This document shows, piece after piece, positions 1-9,730 of a stretch of DNA of 64,000 nt. This stretch comes from Dehalococcoidia bacterium (lineage in GTDB: Bacteria; Chloroflexota; Dehalococcoidia; Tepidiformales; Tepidiformaceae): contig JADLBC010000060.1 in NCBI GenBank assembly GCA_020847985.1, positions 62,001-126,000 of the forward strand. Reading direction: 5' to 3'. The notes beneath the pieces were generated by a model, which saw only the letters and a list, made by a program, of their open reading frames with translations, had not been told where the DNA came from and searched no databases. Numbering within the stretch: the first letter of the stretch is position 1; each line of letters starts with the position of its first letter. The position numbers and the translations under genes are program-made.

Positions 1-61
1 GTGACCCCTGGTCCCCTACCGCTCTCGCGCGCCGGGTGACCGGACAACCGGGTGCCGGGAA

Positions 62-2239
62 TCAGGCGGCGGTGGTGTGGTCGATCGCTTCAAGAACGCG
101 GATGAGGTCCTCTGGCTCCAGGGGCACCGGCAGGAAGGCGTCGCATCCCAGCGGCTTCCAGGAACGCTCGAACTCGTCGCGGTCGCGGGGACCGACGACG
201 ACGAGGCGCGCGCGCGCGTTTGGCGCGCCGGGCCGGCGAATGTGCTGGCCGATGAGCTCCTGCACGTTCGGCAGGCCACCATCGACGACGACGGTGAACG
301 CTCGCCAGCTATCGGAGAGCAGCTTGCCCTCGATCGTGTTCTCGGCCTGCACGAGCTTCACGCCGGTGCGGCGGGCGAGCACACGTTCGACAAGTTGGCG
401 GCGGGACCAGTCGCCGTCGATGTGAAGGATGGAGAGCGGCGCGGTTCGCGCCCCGGCTGGCGCCGCTTCGCCGCTGCGCCGGGCGAGGGGGAGAAAGACG
501 GTGAAACGCGTCCCCTTGCCGGGCACGCTATCGACCTGGATGGAGCCGTACATGGCCTCGACGAGGGCCTTGCTCAACACCAGGCCCAGGCCGGTGCCTT
601 CGATGCCCCGGCGGTCGGCGTCGAGGCGCTCGAAGGGGTTGAACATGCGGCTCATTTTTTCGGGGGCGATTCCGGGACCGTTGTCGACGACGCTGATGGC
701 CACACGGCCGGCGCGGGTCACGCCAGAACGAATGACGACGGTGCCGCCCGCTTCGTTGTACTTAATGGCGTTCGATACCAGGTTCAGGAGCACCTGCTTG
801 AGGCGCGCCGCGTCGGCGAGCACGCCGGTGACATCCGGGCCGTCGTCGCGGCGGAGGGTGATGTGCGCGGCCGCCGCAAGGGGCGCCGTCATCTCCATCA
901 CCTGGCCGATGACGTCGCCGCAGCGCACCGGCGCAATCTCGACCTTCATCCGGCCGGCTTCGATGCGGGAGATGTCGAGCACCTCGTCGATGAGGCGCAG
1001 GAGGTGCTGGCCCGAGCTCATGATGTAGTCGACGTTCTCGCGCTGCTCCGGCGTAAGGTCCTCGAGCTGGAGGAGCTGGCCAAAGCCGAGGACGGCGTTC
1101 ATTGGCGTGCGCAGCTCATGGCTCATGCGCGAGAGGAACTGGCTCTTGGCGGCGTTAGCCGTGTCGGCGGAATCGCGCGCGGTGCCAAGCTCCTGCACCT
1201 GGGCCTCGAGCTGAACTCGCATCCGCTCAAGGCCGGCATTGAGGTTGAGGTTATCGAGGATGACGACGAGCTGCCGCACCAGCGCCAGGCCGAGCACGAC
1301 CACGATCAGGGCGAGCGACACGCGATGCGCGCCGAACCCATCGTCCCACCCCACGTACGCGCCCAGGCCGATCATCGCGGCGGCGGTGAAGATGGGCACC
1401 AGGTTGTGGGCACGGCTTACGGCGACCTGGCGCTCATCTTCGCGCGCGACCTGGATCCCGCTTCGCACACGGGTGAACGCCCCGATGCCAACGAGAAGGT
1501 AGCCTGCCATCCAACCGGCATCGATGAACCCGGGCGTATAGCCGCCCCGCAGGTCGGCGTAGAGGAACGCGGAATCGGCAGCGACAAACGCCGCGACACC
1601 CCCGCCGAGGCCCAGGAAGACGCTGGCGTCGCGCCTCAGGCCAACGCGGTAGGCGAGCGTGATCACCGCCCAGAGCAGCGTGATGTCGGTCACGGGGTAA
1701 GCAGTCGCGAGGGCGACTTCGAGGCGAGTTCCGGTGCTCCCGGCCATGGTGGGTTCCATGACGAACGCCCAGCCCACCGCCGTGAGCGCCAGTGCCAGGC
1801 TCGATCCCTCGAACAGCGCTCGCAGCTGCGCGTGCCAGCGGCGCTGGCTCCCGACCATTGTCATGCCCGAGACCAGGAAGAGCGTCCCGCCCAGGTAGAA
1901 GGCATCCGCGATGGACGGGAAGGGATCGGTCTTGAGGATGATCTCGTCGTAGGCCCAGATCCACTCGGCCACGGACCAGCAGAGCACCCCGGCAGCGAAG
2001 AGCAGCCACCCCGTCCGGTCGAAGCCTCGCGTCGCGCGGACGGTGTACAGCGTCGCAACCGCCGCGACGCAGGCCGCGACCGCGACGCTCACGTCGGCGG
2101 TTCCCGCGCGAACGAGCGAGTCGGCGGGAAGGAGCAGCACGGCCGAGGTGATGACGGCGACGGCCGTCGCGGCGAGGACGACCAGGTTCGAAAACCGGCT
2201 GCGCGCGCCCCGAGCAGGGTTGCGATGCACAAGATCCAT
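62..2239 (-). CDS. Membrane-bound sensor histidine kinase with C-terminal degenerate receiver domain
   Basis: This 725-residue protein begins with about eight hydrophobic segments (residues about 17-325), followed by a short helical linker. A HisKA domain follows with the phospho-acceptor His374 in SHELRTP. The HATPase_c domain carries an N box (N486/N490), a G1 box DNGPG (519-523) and a G2 box GTGLGL near 548. Residues 600-720 resemble a response-regulator receiver: HIDGD (607-610) supplies an acidic pocket and VVD653 the phospho-acceptor. The conserved Lys before the C-terminal Pro is missing (LPVPLEP). I chose the ATG at 2239 because the frame upstream overlaps the next gene and looks non-coding. 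The hydrophobic sensor region is not a family I can name. No response-regulator gene lies next to it. Confidence 0.88.
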   Translation of the reverse strand: MDLVHRNPARGARSRFSNLVVLAATAVAVITSAVLLLPADSLVRAGTADVSVAVAACVAAVATLYTVRATRGFDRTGWLLFAAGVLCWSVAEWIWAYDEIILKTDPFPSIADAFYLGGTLFLVSGMTMVGSQRRWHAQLRALFEGSSLALALTAVGWAFVMEPTMAGSTGTRLEVALATAYPVTDITLLWAVITLAYRVGLRRDASVFLGLGGGVAAFVAADSAFLYADLRGGYTPGFIDAGWMAGYLLVGIGAFTRVRSGIQVAREDERQVAVSRAHNLVPIFTAAAMIGLGAYVGWDDGFGAHRVSLALIVVVLGLALVRQLVVILDNLNLNAGLERMRVQLEAQVQELGTARDSADTANAAKSQFLSRMSHELRTPMNAVLGFGQLLQLEDLTPEQRENVDYIMSSGQHLLRLIDEVLDISRIEAGRMKVEIAPVRCGDVIGQVMEMTAPLAAAAHITLRRDDGPDVTGVLADAARLKQVLLNLVSNAIKYNEAGGTVVIRSGVTRAGRVAISVVDNGPGIAPEKMSRMFNPFERLDADRRGIEGTGLGLVLSKALVEAMYGSIQVDSVPGKGTRFTVFLPLARRSGEAAPAGARTAPLSILHIDGDWSRRQLVERVLARRTGVKLVQAENTIEGKLLSDSWRAFTVVVDGGLPNVQELIGQHIRRPGAPNARARLVVVGPRDRDEFERSWKPLGCDAFLPVPLEPEDLIRVLEAIDHTTAA

Positions 2240-2331
2240 CGCCTCGATCGTCGGATTGGGAGCGACTTGCCCGGAGTGCGAAGGCGGTAAAAGACGAACT
2301 TCCCGCGCAATCCGCGAGAACACCAGGCGCG

Positions 2332-3693
2332 CTAGATGGGAGAGCCGGCGCGGGTGGTGGCGGCCGAGAGGCGGCCGAGATCCGTGACGGGCGGGACGCC
2401 GCGCACGTACTCCGTGATGATGCCCCGCCACGGGCCGTGCGCCCGCAGGTTCGCCATCAGCCCGGCCAGTCCGAAATTGATGCGCGTGAGGAAAACCATG
2501 CCTTCGGGGACGTTGCAGTAGCGGTTGATGGCGCCGCCTTCGCCCGTGGTCTGGGTGTTGCGCCGGATCATCTCGGCGGCCAGCTCGGGCGTGAAGGTGA
2601 CTTCGCCCTCAAGGATCGGCGCCCAGTACCAGTGCATGTGGTCGTACAGCGCTTCGGTCGTGAAGGGCGCATTGGGACGCAGGATGCCAATCGCCTCCGT
2701 GGCCGTGCGCCAGGCATCGATGTCGCGGTCCAGCAGCGCGCCGATGACACCCCCGAACTTCGCGACGATGTCCGGCGGGAACTCGGTCACGCAGCCGTAG
2801 TCTACGAAGGCGACGCGGCCATCGGGCGTGAGCAGGTAGTTCCCGGGGTGCGGGTCGCCGTTGAAGAGCCCGTGGCGGTAGATGCCGCCGAAACAGAAGC
2901 GGTAGACGATCTCCGCGAGGCGGTTGCGTTCGGCCTGGGGCAGGTCGAAGGCCTCGCGGAAGGGGCGGCCCTCGATGAACTCCTGGACGATTACGTGGTG
3001 CGTCGTCAGCTCGGGATGGACGCGCGGCACACGGACGAAGCCGTGGCCCTCGAACAGGTCGGCGAAGCGCTGCTGGTTGGCGGCCTCCCGCAGGTAGTCG
3101 AGCTCGGCCCGGATGCCATCCTTGAGGTCGCTCACGATGGTACCGACATCGAGCCCACGCGCGACCAGCCCGGCCATGGAGAGCATGAGGCCGACGTTCG
3201 CGAGGTCGTGCTCGATGGCCTCGGCGACCCCCGGGTACTGCACCTTCACGGCGACCTTGCGGCCGTCGTCAAGCGTGGCGCGGTGGACCTGTCCGATAGA
3301 TGCGGCGGCGAACGGTTCGTGTTCGAACCTGCGGAAGACCTTGCGCGGCGGGAGGCCGAACTCGGCCATGAAGACCTGCTCCACGAGCTCGAAGGCCATG
3401 GGCGGTGCGCTGGAGTGGAGCGTCGCGAGTTGGCCCGCCATCTCATCGGGGAGCACGCCCGTCATCATCGAGAGCACCTGTCCGACCTTCATCACGGCGC
3501 CCTTCATGTCGCCCATGGTTCGAGTCACGTCCTCGGCGGTACGAAGCACGAACTGCTCACGCTTCCGTCTGCGCGCCTCCCCGAAGGCGAGGTAGGTGCC
3601 CGCCCAGCGAAAGGCCGCGCGGCCCGCGAGCCTGGCCGGGCGCACGGAACGGCCCACCCGTCCACCGCGTACCGCACGCCGTTCATTGGTCAT
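2332..3693 (-). CDS. ABC1/AarF/UbiB-family atypical protein kinase
   Basis: The 453-residue product has the ADCK/UbiB signatures: KxGQ at K69-Q72, the Ala-rich loop AAASIGQVHRA (about 129-139) replacing the Gly-rich loop, VAVKVQYP with K150, the catalytic-loop equivalent FNGDPHPGNYLL (277-288), and the DFG-equivalent VDYG (297-300). Family members act as ATPases or kinases supporting isoprenoid-quinone biosynthesis or lipid homeostasis. The real substrate is not shown by sequence. The ATG at 3693 is preceded by TACGCT only 7 bases upstream and has no Shine-Dalgarno, suggesting a leaderless mRNA. The histidine kinase lies 92 bases downstream on the same strand and could be co-transcribed. Confidence 0.9.
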   Translation of the reverse strand: MTNERRAVRGGRVGRSVRPARLAGRAAFRWAGTYLAFGEARRRKREQFVLRTAEDVTRTMGDMKGAVMKVGQVLSMMTGVLPDEMAGQLATLHSSAPPMAFELVEQVFMAEFGLPPRKVFRRFEHEPFAAASIGQVHRATLDDGRKVAVKVQYPGVAEAIEHDLANVGLMLSMAGLVARGLDVGTIVSDLKDGIRAELDYLREAANQQRFADLFEGHGFVRVPRVHPELTTHHVIVQEFIEGRPFREAFDLPQAERNRLAEIVYRFCFGGIYRHGLFNGDPHPGNYLLTPDGRVAFVDYGCVTEFPPDIVAKFGGVIGALLDRDIDAWRTATEAIGILRPNAPFTTEALYDHMHWYWAPILEGEVTFTPELAAEMIRRNTQTTGEGGAINRYCNVPEGMVFLTRINFGLAGLMANLRAHGPWRGIITEYVRGVPPVTDLGRLSAATTRAGSPI

Positions 3694-3700
3694 GGATTCG

Positions 3701-3706
3701 AGCGTA
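3701..3706 (-). promoter_or_regulatory. -10-like hexamer TACGCT immediately before the ABC1 gene
   Basis: Read on the minus strand, TACGCT is separated from the ATG at 3693 by 7 bases. That places the expected transcription start at or next to the start codon. No convincing -35 was identified. Confidence 0.45.
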
Positions 3707-3897
3707 TCGCGCGGACGGTACGGATGGTGGCTGGCCGCCTCACCGTTCGCATTGAACCTGCCGATGGCGCTCGATGGTCTTCGCCATAGCGTCGAACGAT
3801 GCGAGGCGAGGCCGCTATCGAGAATTCCCGTAGCCGGTCACCTTCGATATATCGCGTCGCGGCCGATATCCATGACAACAACGCCGGAGGGGCAGCC

Positions 3898-4092
3898 ATG
3901 AGTGGCATCTTCTACGACCCGCGCGCCCGGCGCCTTGAGCGCGTCAGTGATGGCAGCCCGCGGCCGGAGTGGTCGTTCGTGACGCACAACCTTCACGCCA
4001 GCGCCCACCAGTGCCGGCGCATCCTTGGTGAGTTCCTGCCGGCGGACGCGTTGACGGACCTTGAATTCGGAGGCGAGCAGCGCCCCCGCTGA
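3898..4092 (+). CDS. Small uncharacterised protein (64 aa)
   Basis: A 64-residue open frame starts at an ATG preceded by a good Shine-Dalgarno (GGAGGGG, 5 bases upstream). It begins MSGIFYDPRARRLERV and is rich in charged and aromatic residues, with HNLHASAHQCRR in the middle. There is no signal peptide or membrane segment. The frame could be read from further upstream, but the ribosome-binding site fixes this start. I do not recognise the family. It ends 23 bases before the adenylyltransferase-like gene, although that gene has its own -10-like hexamer. Confidence 0.55.
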   Translation: MSGIFYDPRARRLERVSDGSPRPEWSFVTHNLHASAHQCRRILGEFLPADALTDLEFGGEQRPR

Positions 4093-4100
4093 CGCCCGGC

Positions 4101-4106
4101 TACGAT
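4101..4106 (+). promoter_or_regulatory. -10-like hexamer TACGAT before the NadD-like gene
   Basis: TACGAT ends 9 bases before the ATG at 4116. There is no Shine-Dalgarno in between, so a leaderless transcript is plausible. It lies 8 bases after the stop of the preceding small gene. Confidence 0.4.
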
Positions 4107-4115
4107 AGCGCCTGC

Positions 4116-4832
4116 ATGATCGCCGAGATCGCCGTCCGCCTCGCCACGGTCCACGACTCGCCGGGATGGACCGTCACGCGGTTCGACCAGGGCGCGCCGT
4201 TCGAAGGCCGCGTGGCCGTGCTGTCGTCGGCATTCAATCCGCCGACCCATGCCCACGTCAGCCTGCTCGAGCTCGGCGCCGCGGTGGACGGCATCACCGG
4301 CGTGGCCGCGATGCTCACGACGAACAACGTGGACAAGTCGCTGTTCGGGGCGCCCTTGTCGCATCGCGTGGGCATGCTGCTGGCGCTGGGGGAGGCCGAG
4401 CCGGGGGGCGTCGCCGTGCTCGCCAGCAACGCCGCCCGTTTCGTAGACCAGGCGGAGGCGCTGCGCATCTCCTACCCGCAGGCGTCGTTCGACTTCATCG
4501 CGGGCTTCGACACGCTCGTCCGCATTTTCGACCCAAGGTATTACGAGGACATGGACACGGTGCTGGACCGTTTCTTCGCGCGGCACCGCCTCATCGCCAC
4601 GAACCGCGGACAGGACACCATATCGGCCGTGGCGGCGTTCGTGGCGACGCCGGCCGCGTCGCGCTACGCGGGGAACATCATCGTCCGCGAGCTGGACGAC
4701 CATCCCGCATCGCTGTCATCGACACAGGCGCGGGAGCACGCCGGGCGCGGTGTGACGCCATCCGCGGTGCCTCCGGCGGTGGCCGAGTACATCGCACGGC
4801 ACGGCCTCTATGGGATGGGCGGCAAGGCCTAA
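4116..4832 (+). CDS. Nicotinate/nicotinamide-nucleotide adenylyltransferase-like protein
   Basis: This 238-residue protein belongs to the HxGH nucleotidyltransferase superfamily. The N-terminal strand and loop SSAFNPPTHAHVSLL (about 36-50) carries the T/HxxH signature. Near the C-terminus SSTQAREH matches the ISSTxxR adenylyl-binding motif, followed by the usual VAEYIARHGLY ending. Known members transfer AMP from ATP to NMN or NaMN in NAD synthesis. The spacing differs from typical bacterial NadD, and the central LTTNNVDKSLFGAPL segment resembles the broader NadD/NMNAT-like group, so substrate specificity is uncertain. Its 3' end overlaps the convergent CoA-transferase gene by 4 bases. Confidence 0.75.
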   Translation: MIAEIAVRLATVHDSPGWTVTRFDQGAPFEGRVAVLSSAFNPPTHAHVSLLELGAAVDGITGVAAMLTTNNVDKSLFGAPLSHRVGMLLALGEAEPGGVAVLASNAARFVDQAEALRISYPQASFDFIAGFDTLVRIFDPRYYEDMDTVLDRFFARHRLIATNRGQDTISAVAAFVATPAASRYAGNIIVRELDDHPASLSSTQAREHAGRGVTPSAVPPAVAEYIARHGLYGMGGKA

Positions 4833-6058
4833 CTTAGCTGCGAAACGTCCGGCCCCCCCTCGGTCGCGACGACACCGCGCGCCTTCAGCCCCTCGATTTC
4901 CGCGTCGCCAAGCCCGAGGAGGGTGCGGAGAACCTCGACCGTGTGCTCGCCGAAGTCCGGGGGCGGGCCTTTGATGCCGGATTCGCTGCGGGACATGCGC
5001 AGCGGCGTGTTCGCGATACGGACGGTGCCGGCGCTCCGGTGCGTCACGTCCTGGAGCATCTCGCGGTGTGCGACCTGGGGGTCGGCGGCGACATCGGCGA
5101 TGGTGTTCACGGGCCCGCAGGGGATGCCGACGGCGAGCATGTCCTCGATCCATTCGGCGGTGGTGCGGCGGCGAAAGGCCTCGATGAGGATCGGTTCGAG
5201 CACGGCGTGGTTGGCGGTGCGCCGGGGGCTCGTGCCAAAACGGGGGTCGTCGATGAGTTCGGGGAGGCCCAGCAGCGCGCAGAACAGCGACCAGTGATTC
5301 TCCTCGCCGAAGCCAAGGGCGACCACGAGGTGGCCATCGGCGGTGGGGAACGCCTGGAAGGGCGTCGCGCTGGGATGGCGGGTACCGAGCGGCTCCGGGG
5401 CCTTGCCCGTCACGCTGTACCGCATGTACGCGTTCTCCAGCATCGAGACCTGGCAATCGAGCATCGAGAGATCGATGAACTGGCCCAGCCCGCTGCGATC
5501 GCGTTCGCGCAGGGCGGCGAGGATGCCGATGGTGGCATAGAGGCCCGCGGAGAGGTCGCCATAGGAGGCCCCGGGGCGAACGGGCGGGCCACCCTTTTCG
5601 CCGGTGATGGAGAGAATGCCGCCCATGCCCTGGACGACGATGTCGAGGGCCGGGCGCTCGCGATAAGGCCCCGTCTGGCCGAAGCCGCTGATGCTGCAGA
5701 AGATGAGCCGCGGGTTTCGCTCCTTCAGCGCTCCGTAACCCACGCCGAGACGTTCCATCGTGCCCGGGGTGAAGTTCTCAAGGACGACGTCCGCCTTCTC
5801 GGCGAGCTTTCGGAAGAGCTCGCGTCCCTCTTCCTGGCGGAAGTCGATGGACATGGAGCGCTTACCGCGGTTGATGCTGAAGAAGTAGCCGCTGTAGCCG
5901 TTCTGGTAGGGCGTGGTGGTGCGCGCGATGTCGCCCCACGGCGGCCGTTCGACTTTGATCACGTCCGCTCCGAGGTCCGCGAGGACCATGGAGGCGTAGG
6001 GGCCGCTCAGCACCCAGCTGCAATCAAGAACCGTGATGCCTTCCAACGGACGGGCCAT
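4829..6058 (-). CDS. CaiB/BaiF family (class III) CoA-transferase
   Basis: The 409-residue product moves CoA between carboxylic acids through an aspartyl-CoA anhydride intermediate. The N-terminal ITVLDCSWVLSGPYASMVLADLGADVIKVE block and GQTGPYRERPALDIVVQGMGG are family hallmarks (quoted as separate pieces), and Asp in PALDIVVQ is the catalytic position. Length is typical. The start ATG has a strong Shine-Dalgarno (GAGGAGG) on the minus strand. Acceptor and donor cannot be told from sequence. It is one of three members in this window and stands alone between convergent and divergent neighbours. Confidence 0.92.
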   Translation of the reverse strand: MARPLEGITVLDCSWVLSGPYASMVLADLGADVIKVERPPWGDIARTTTPYQNGYSGYFFSINRGKRSMSIDFRQEEGRELFRKLAEKADVVLENFTPGTMERLGVGYGALKERNPRLIFCSISGFGQTGPYRERPALDIVVQGMGGILSITGEKGGPPVRPGASYGDLSAGLYATIGILAALRERDRSGLGQFIDLSMLDCQVSMLENAYMRYSVTGKAPEPLGTRHPSATPFQAFPTADGHLVVALGFGEENHWSLFCALLGLPELIDDPRFGTSPRRTANHAVLEPILIEAFRRRTTAEWIEDMLAVGIPCGPVNTIADVAADPQVAHREMLQDVTHRSAGTVRIANTPLRMSRSESGIKGPPPDFGEHTVEVLRTLLGLGDAEIEGLKARGVVATEGGPDVSQLS

Positions 6059-6106
6059 GCGCGCGCCTCCTCGGAGGCAGGATAGGCGAGATCCGCGGAA
6101 TGAGGG

Positions 6107-6817
6107 TCAGACGCCGCGTTTGTCGCCCCAGATATAGATGTGGAGGCGGGTGGTGAAGCGGTAGCCTTCGCGGGCACAGAGTTCGGCGAGCCAGGGGCTG
6201 CGCGCCGAGAGTTCGGACGCGGTGCGGCCTTCCGGCATGAGCTGCGTGCGCTCGCGCGGGATGCCGGCGGCCTCGCGGATGGCCTGGGCTTCGTCCACAT
6301 CCTTCGCATCGGCCACCACGAACTTCAGCCACGCGTTCCCGGTCGCGGCGAGCGCGCGGAGGGCGTCGGGGCGCAGCCGCGCGAGGCCTTCGTTCCCCGA
6401 GTGCGCCAGCTTGGGCGAGACGTTCCACTGGTCCACGAACGGCTCCAGCGGGCCGGGCGCGACCGTGCCATTGGTTTCGACTTCGATGCGGTAGCCCGCT
6501 TGCTTCAGCATGCGGGCGAGGGACGCCAGCTGGCGGCGTTGGAGCAGCGGCTCGCCGCCCGTGATCACGACGCTCGCGGGTTCACGCATTGCGACCTGCG
6601 CGGCCACTTCGCCAGCGGTCATCGTCATGGTCTGGGACGCGCGGTCGAAGCGGGACCAGTCCCACGTGTAGGCCGTGTCGCACCAGCTGCAGCGCAGATT
6701 GCAGACGGCGAGGCGCACGAACGTGCTCGGCACGCCCGCGGAGACGCCTTCGCCCTGCACCGAGGCGAAGATCTCGGGGGAGCCATCGGCCATGCGTGAG
6801 AGTATCAGCGCGTCCAC
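6107..6817 (-). CDS. queE: 7-carboxy-7-deazaguanine synthase (radical SAM)
   Basis: QueE converts 6-carboxytetrahydropterin to 7-carboxy-7-deazaguanine in the queuosine/7-deazaguanine pathway. The 236-residue protein shows IFASVQGEG near residue 16-24 and a compact radical-SAM motif C39-x3-C43-x2-C46 (CNLRCSWC), which is diagnostic of this family. The C-terminal LHIYIWGDK ending also fits. The GTG start at 6817 is preceded by TACGCT 6 bases upstream. An internal ATG at 6793 (MADGSPEIF) is an alternative that would give a more usual N-terminus. No queC, queD or queF lies nearby. Confidence 0.9.
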   Translation of the reverse strand: MDALILSRMADGSPEIFASVQGEGVSAGVPSTFVRLAVCNLRCSWCDTAYTWDWSRFDRASQTMTMTAGEVAAQVAMREPASVVITGGEPLLQRRQLASLARMLKQAGYRIEVETNGTVAPGPLEPFVDQWNVSPKLAHSGNEGLARLRPDALRALAATGNAWLKFVVADAKDVDEAQAIREAAGIPRERTQLMPEGRTASELSARSPWLAELCAREGYRFTTRLHIYIWGDKRGV

Positions 6818-6823
6818 GGGATG

Positions 6824-6829
6824 AGCGTA
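6824..6829 (-). promoter_or_regulatory. -10-like hexamer TACGCT before queE
   Basis: On the minus strand TACGCT lies 6 bases before the GTG at 6817, a spacing compatible with leaderless transcription. It sits in the 84-base divergent gap shared with ffh. Confidence 0.35.
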
Positions 6830-6887
6830 CCGCCTGCGGCCGTCGCAAGGCAGGGCCGCCCCGCAGCGTGATCGCGCCCACCTGCCC

Positions 6888-6893
6888 TACACT
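6888..6893 (+). promoter_or_regulatory. -10-like hexamer TACACT before ffh
   Basis: TACACT is followed by 8 bases and the ATG at 6902. The intervening GGAACGCG contains at best a poor Shine-Dalgarno, so initiation at or near the start codon is likely. Confidence 0.45.
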
Positions 6894-6901
6894 GGAACGC
6901 G

Positions 6902-8221
<1,320 letters not shown>

Positions 8222-8228
8222 GCCGCCG

Positions 8229-9005
8229 GTGCCGCTCCCGCCGGACATTGACTCCGCGGTGCACGGCGCGCACATCGCCGCGATGCGCCTCGTGGCCGCC
8301 GCCCTGCCCGGTGCCGAAACGGCGCGCGTGGGCGAGTGGTTCGTCTACGACGCCGGCGTCGAGAACCCCGACTTCAACGTCGCCTACGTGGCCGGCGACT
8401 CGGTCGGCGCCACGGGCCAGCTGTCCGCGGTCGCGGCATGGTTCACGGCCCGGGGCGCGGACTGGCGCTTCAAACTCAGGGCCGGGACCGATGACGGGGT
8501 GATCGCCGCGCTCGCAGGACGCACCACGGAGGCCGCTCGGCGCGAACCGTTCCTGGCCATCTCCCTGGACGCGGTGGGCGAGGACCCACTTGAGGGCCTG
8601 GTCGCACCGGTCCGGAGCGGGGACGACCTCGCCGCGTACGAATCGTTCGACCTGGTGCGAGGACGGCCGGCGGAGTGGTCCATCGCGGGGGCGGTCATGG
8701 ACCTCCCCGGGTGCTGGCTCTGGCTGGCGCGTGCCGAGGATGGCACGCCCGTCGCTCGCGCGATGAGCGTCGCGCTGGGCCCGGTCGCGACCATCCACAA
8801 CGTCTTCGTGGGGGACGCGGTCCGGCGGCAGGGGTACGGGCGCGCGGTAACGGCGGCGGCGTTGCGCGCCGCGCTACGGGCAGGCTGCACGCACGGCGGC
8901 CTCGGCGCCTCCGAACTGGGGTACCCGCTGTACCTGGCGATGGGCTTCGAACGGCGGTACGACCTCGCGACGTTCGCTCCGTCGCCGCCGCCGGTGCCGG
9001 GCTAG
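8229..9005 (+). CDS. GNAT-family N-acetyltransferase with extra N-terminal domain
   Basis: The 258-residue protein starts with GTG only 7 bases after ffh. The C-terminal half (about 130-250) has the acetyl-CoA-binding core: IHNVFVGDAVRRQGYGRAV matches strand 4 plus the Q/RxxGxG/A loop, and LYLAMGFERRY matches the motif B end. Residues 1-120 form a less familiar domain with NVAYVAGDS and WFTARGADW, as in two-lobed GNAT proteins. The substrate is unknown. Its last bases overlap the convergent DinB gene (shared CTAG). Confidence 0.8.
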   Translation: MPLPPDIDSAVHGAHIAAMRLVAAALPGAETARVGEWFVYDAGVENPDFNVAYVAGDSVGATGQLSAVAAWFTARGADWRFKLRAGTDDGVIAALAGRTTEAARREPFLAISLDAVGEDPLEGLVAPVRSGDDLAAYESFDLVRGRPAEWSIAGAVMDLPGCWLWLARAEDGTPVARAMSVALGPVATIHNVFVGDAVRRQGYGRAVTAAALRAALRAGCTHGGLGASELGYPLYLAMGFERRYDLATFAPSPPPVPG

Positions 9006-9529
9006 ATCGTCAGGCCGCCGAGGCCCTGGACGCCGCGCACGTACTCGATTTCGCCCACATGCCGGTATCCGTGGCTGAGGCAGATGCCGTAGAGCCCATC
9101 CCAGAGCGACATCTCGCCGAGCGGCTTGATGGTCACGCGGCGCGAGTCGAACTCCTCCGGTGACATGCCCGCGAGGTAGGCATCGGTCGCCTCCCAGACT
9201 TTCCCCTGGTACTCGAGCCAGCGGGCGACATCGTGGACCTGGACGGCGTTCGCCTCATCGGTGGTCATGCCCGTGCCCTGGCTGTTGCGGGGCAGCCCGA
9301 AGGCCTCGTCGTAGCCGCCCTCGAGCCAGACGGTGGGCTTTCGCTGAACCACGAACTGCACGATGTTGTCCTCGGTACGAACGTAGTGCCAGAGGCTGAA
9401 GAAGCCGCTGACCCCGCCCTCCCGCGGGCGGAAATTGAACTGCTCGGCGGTCATCCCTTCGACGGCCTTGTCGAGAAGGGCGTGCATCGAGCGGAGGCTT
9501 TTTCGCAGCAGGTCCTGCTGGGTGGTCAT
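9002..9529 (-). CDS. DinB/YfiT-like four-helix-bundle metalloenzyme
   Basis: The 175-residue protein fits the DinB superfamily: MTTQQDLLRKSLRSMHALLDKA helix 1, a first ligand His in SLWHYVRTEDN, and HxxxH in LSHGYRHVGEIE (each quoted in part). Together these form the usual three-His metal site. Family members include thiol S-transferases and many proteins without known function. The start ATG at 9529 has GGAG upstream. An upstream in-frame ATG at 9577 would add 16 unlikely residues. Confidence 0.82.
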   Translation of the reverse strand: MTTQQDLLRKSLRSMHALLDKAVEGMTAEQFNFRPREGGVSGFFSLWHYVRTEDNIVQFVVQRKPTVWLEGGYDEAFGLPRNSQGTGMTTDEANAVQVHDVARWLEYQGKVWEATDAYLAGMSPEEFDSRRVTIKPLGEMSLWDGLYGICLSHGYRHVGEIEYVRGVQGLGGLTI

Positions 9530-9590
9530 GGCGGCTCCAGGCGGGGAAGTGCGCGCATTCTGTCGCGGGCGGGCCACGATGTCACCCGGC

Positions 9591-9621
9591 GCCGATAGCC
9601 AACGGCCGACGGCCGACAGCT
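9591..9621 (-). repeat. Degenerate heptameric tandem repeats (RGCYRNY), four and a half units
   Basis: On the minus strand the region reads AGCTGTC, GGCCGTC, GGCCGTT, GGCTATC, then GGC: four consecutive heptamers of consensus RGCYRNY plus a partial unit. It is in the 201-base gap between the DinB and CAP genes. A second array with the same consensus occurs at 52919-52949. Confidence 0.6.
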
Positions 9622-9730
9622 CTTTGTGCCACGGTCGCGGCCGGGACCTTAGGGAATCCCGTGTTCCCTCGGGCAGGGACCCGGCGGTTTCCTGATGTCG
9701 CGATGCGGGCGAGCGTCCGAAAGCTATGGC

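Noticed and set aside
1-61. Any gene start or RNA in the first 61 bases
   Set aside because: No frame with a ribosome-binding site or recognisable motif. It is probably the intergenic region beyond the histidine kinase stop.
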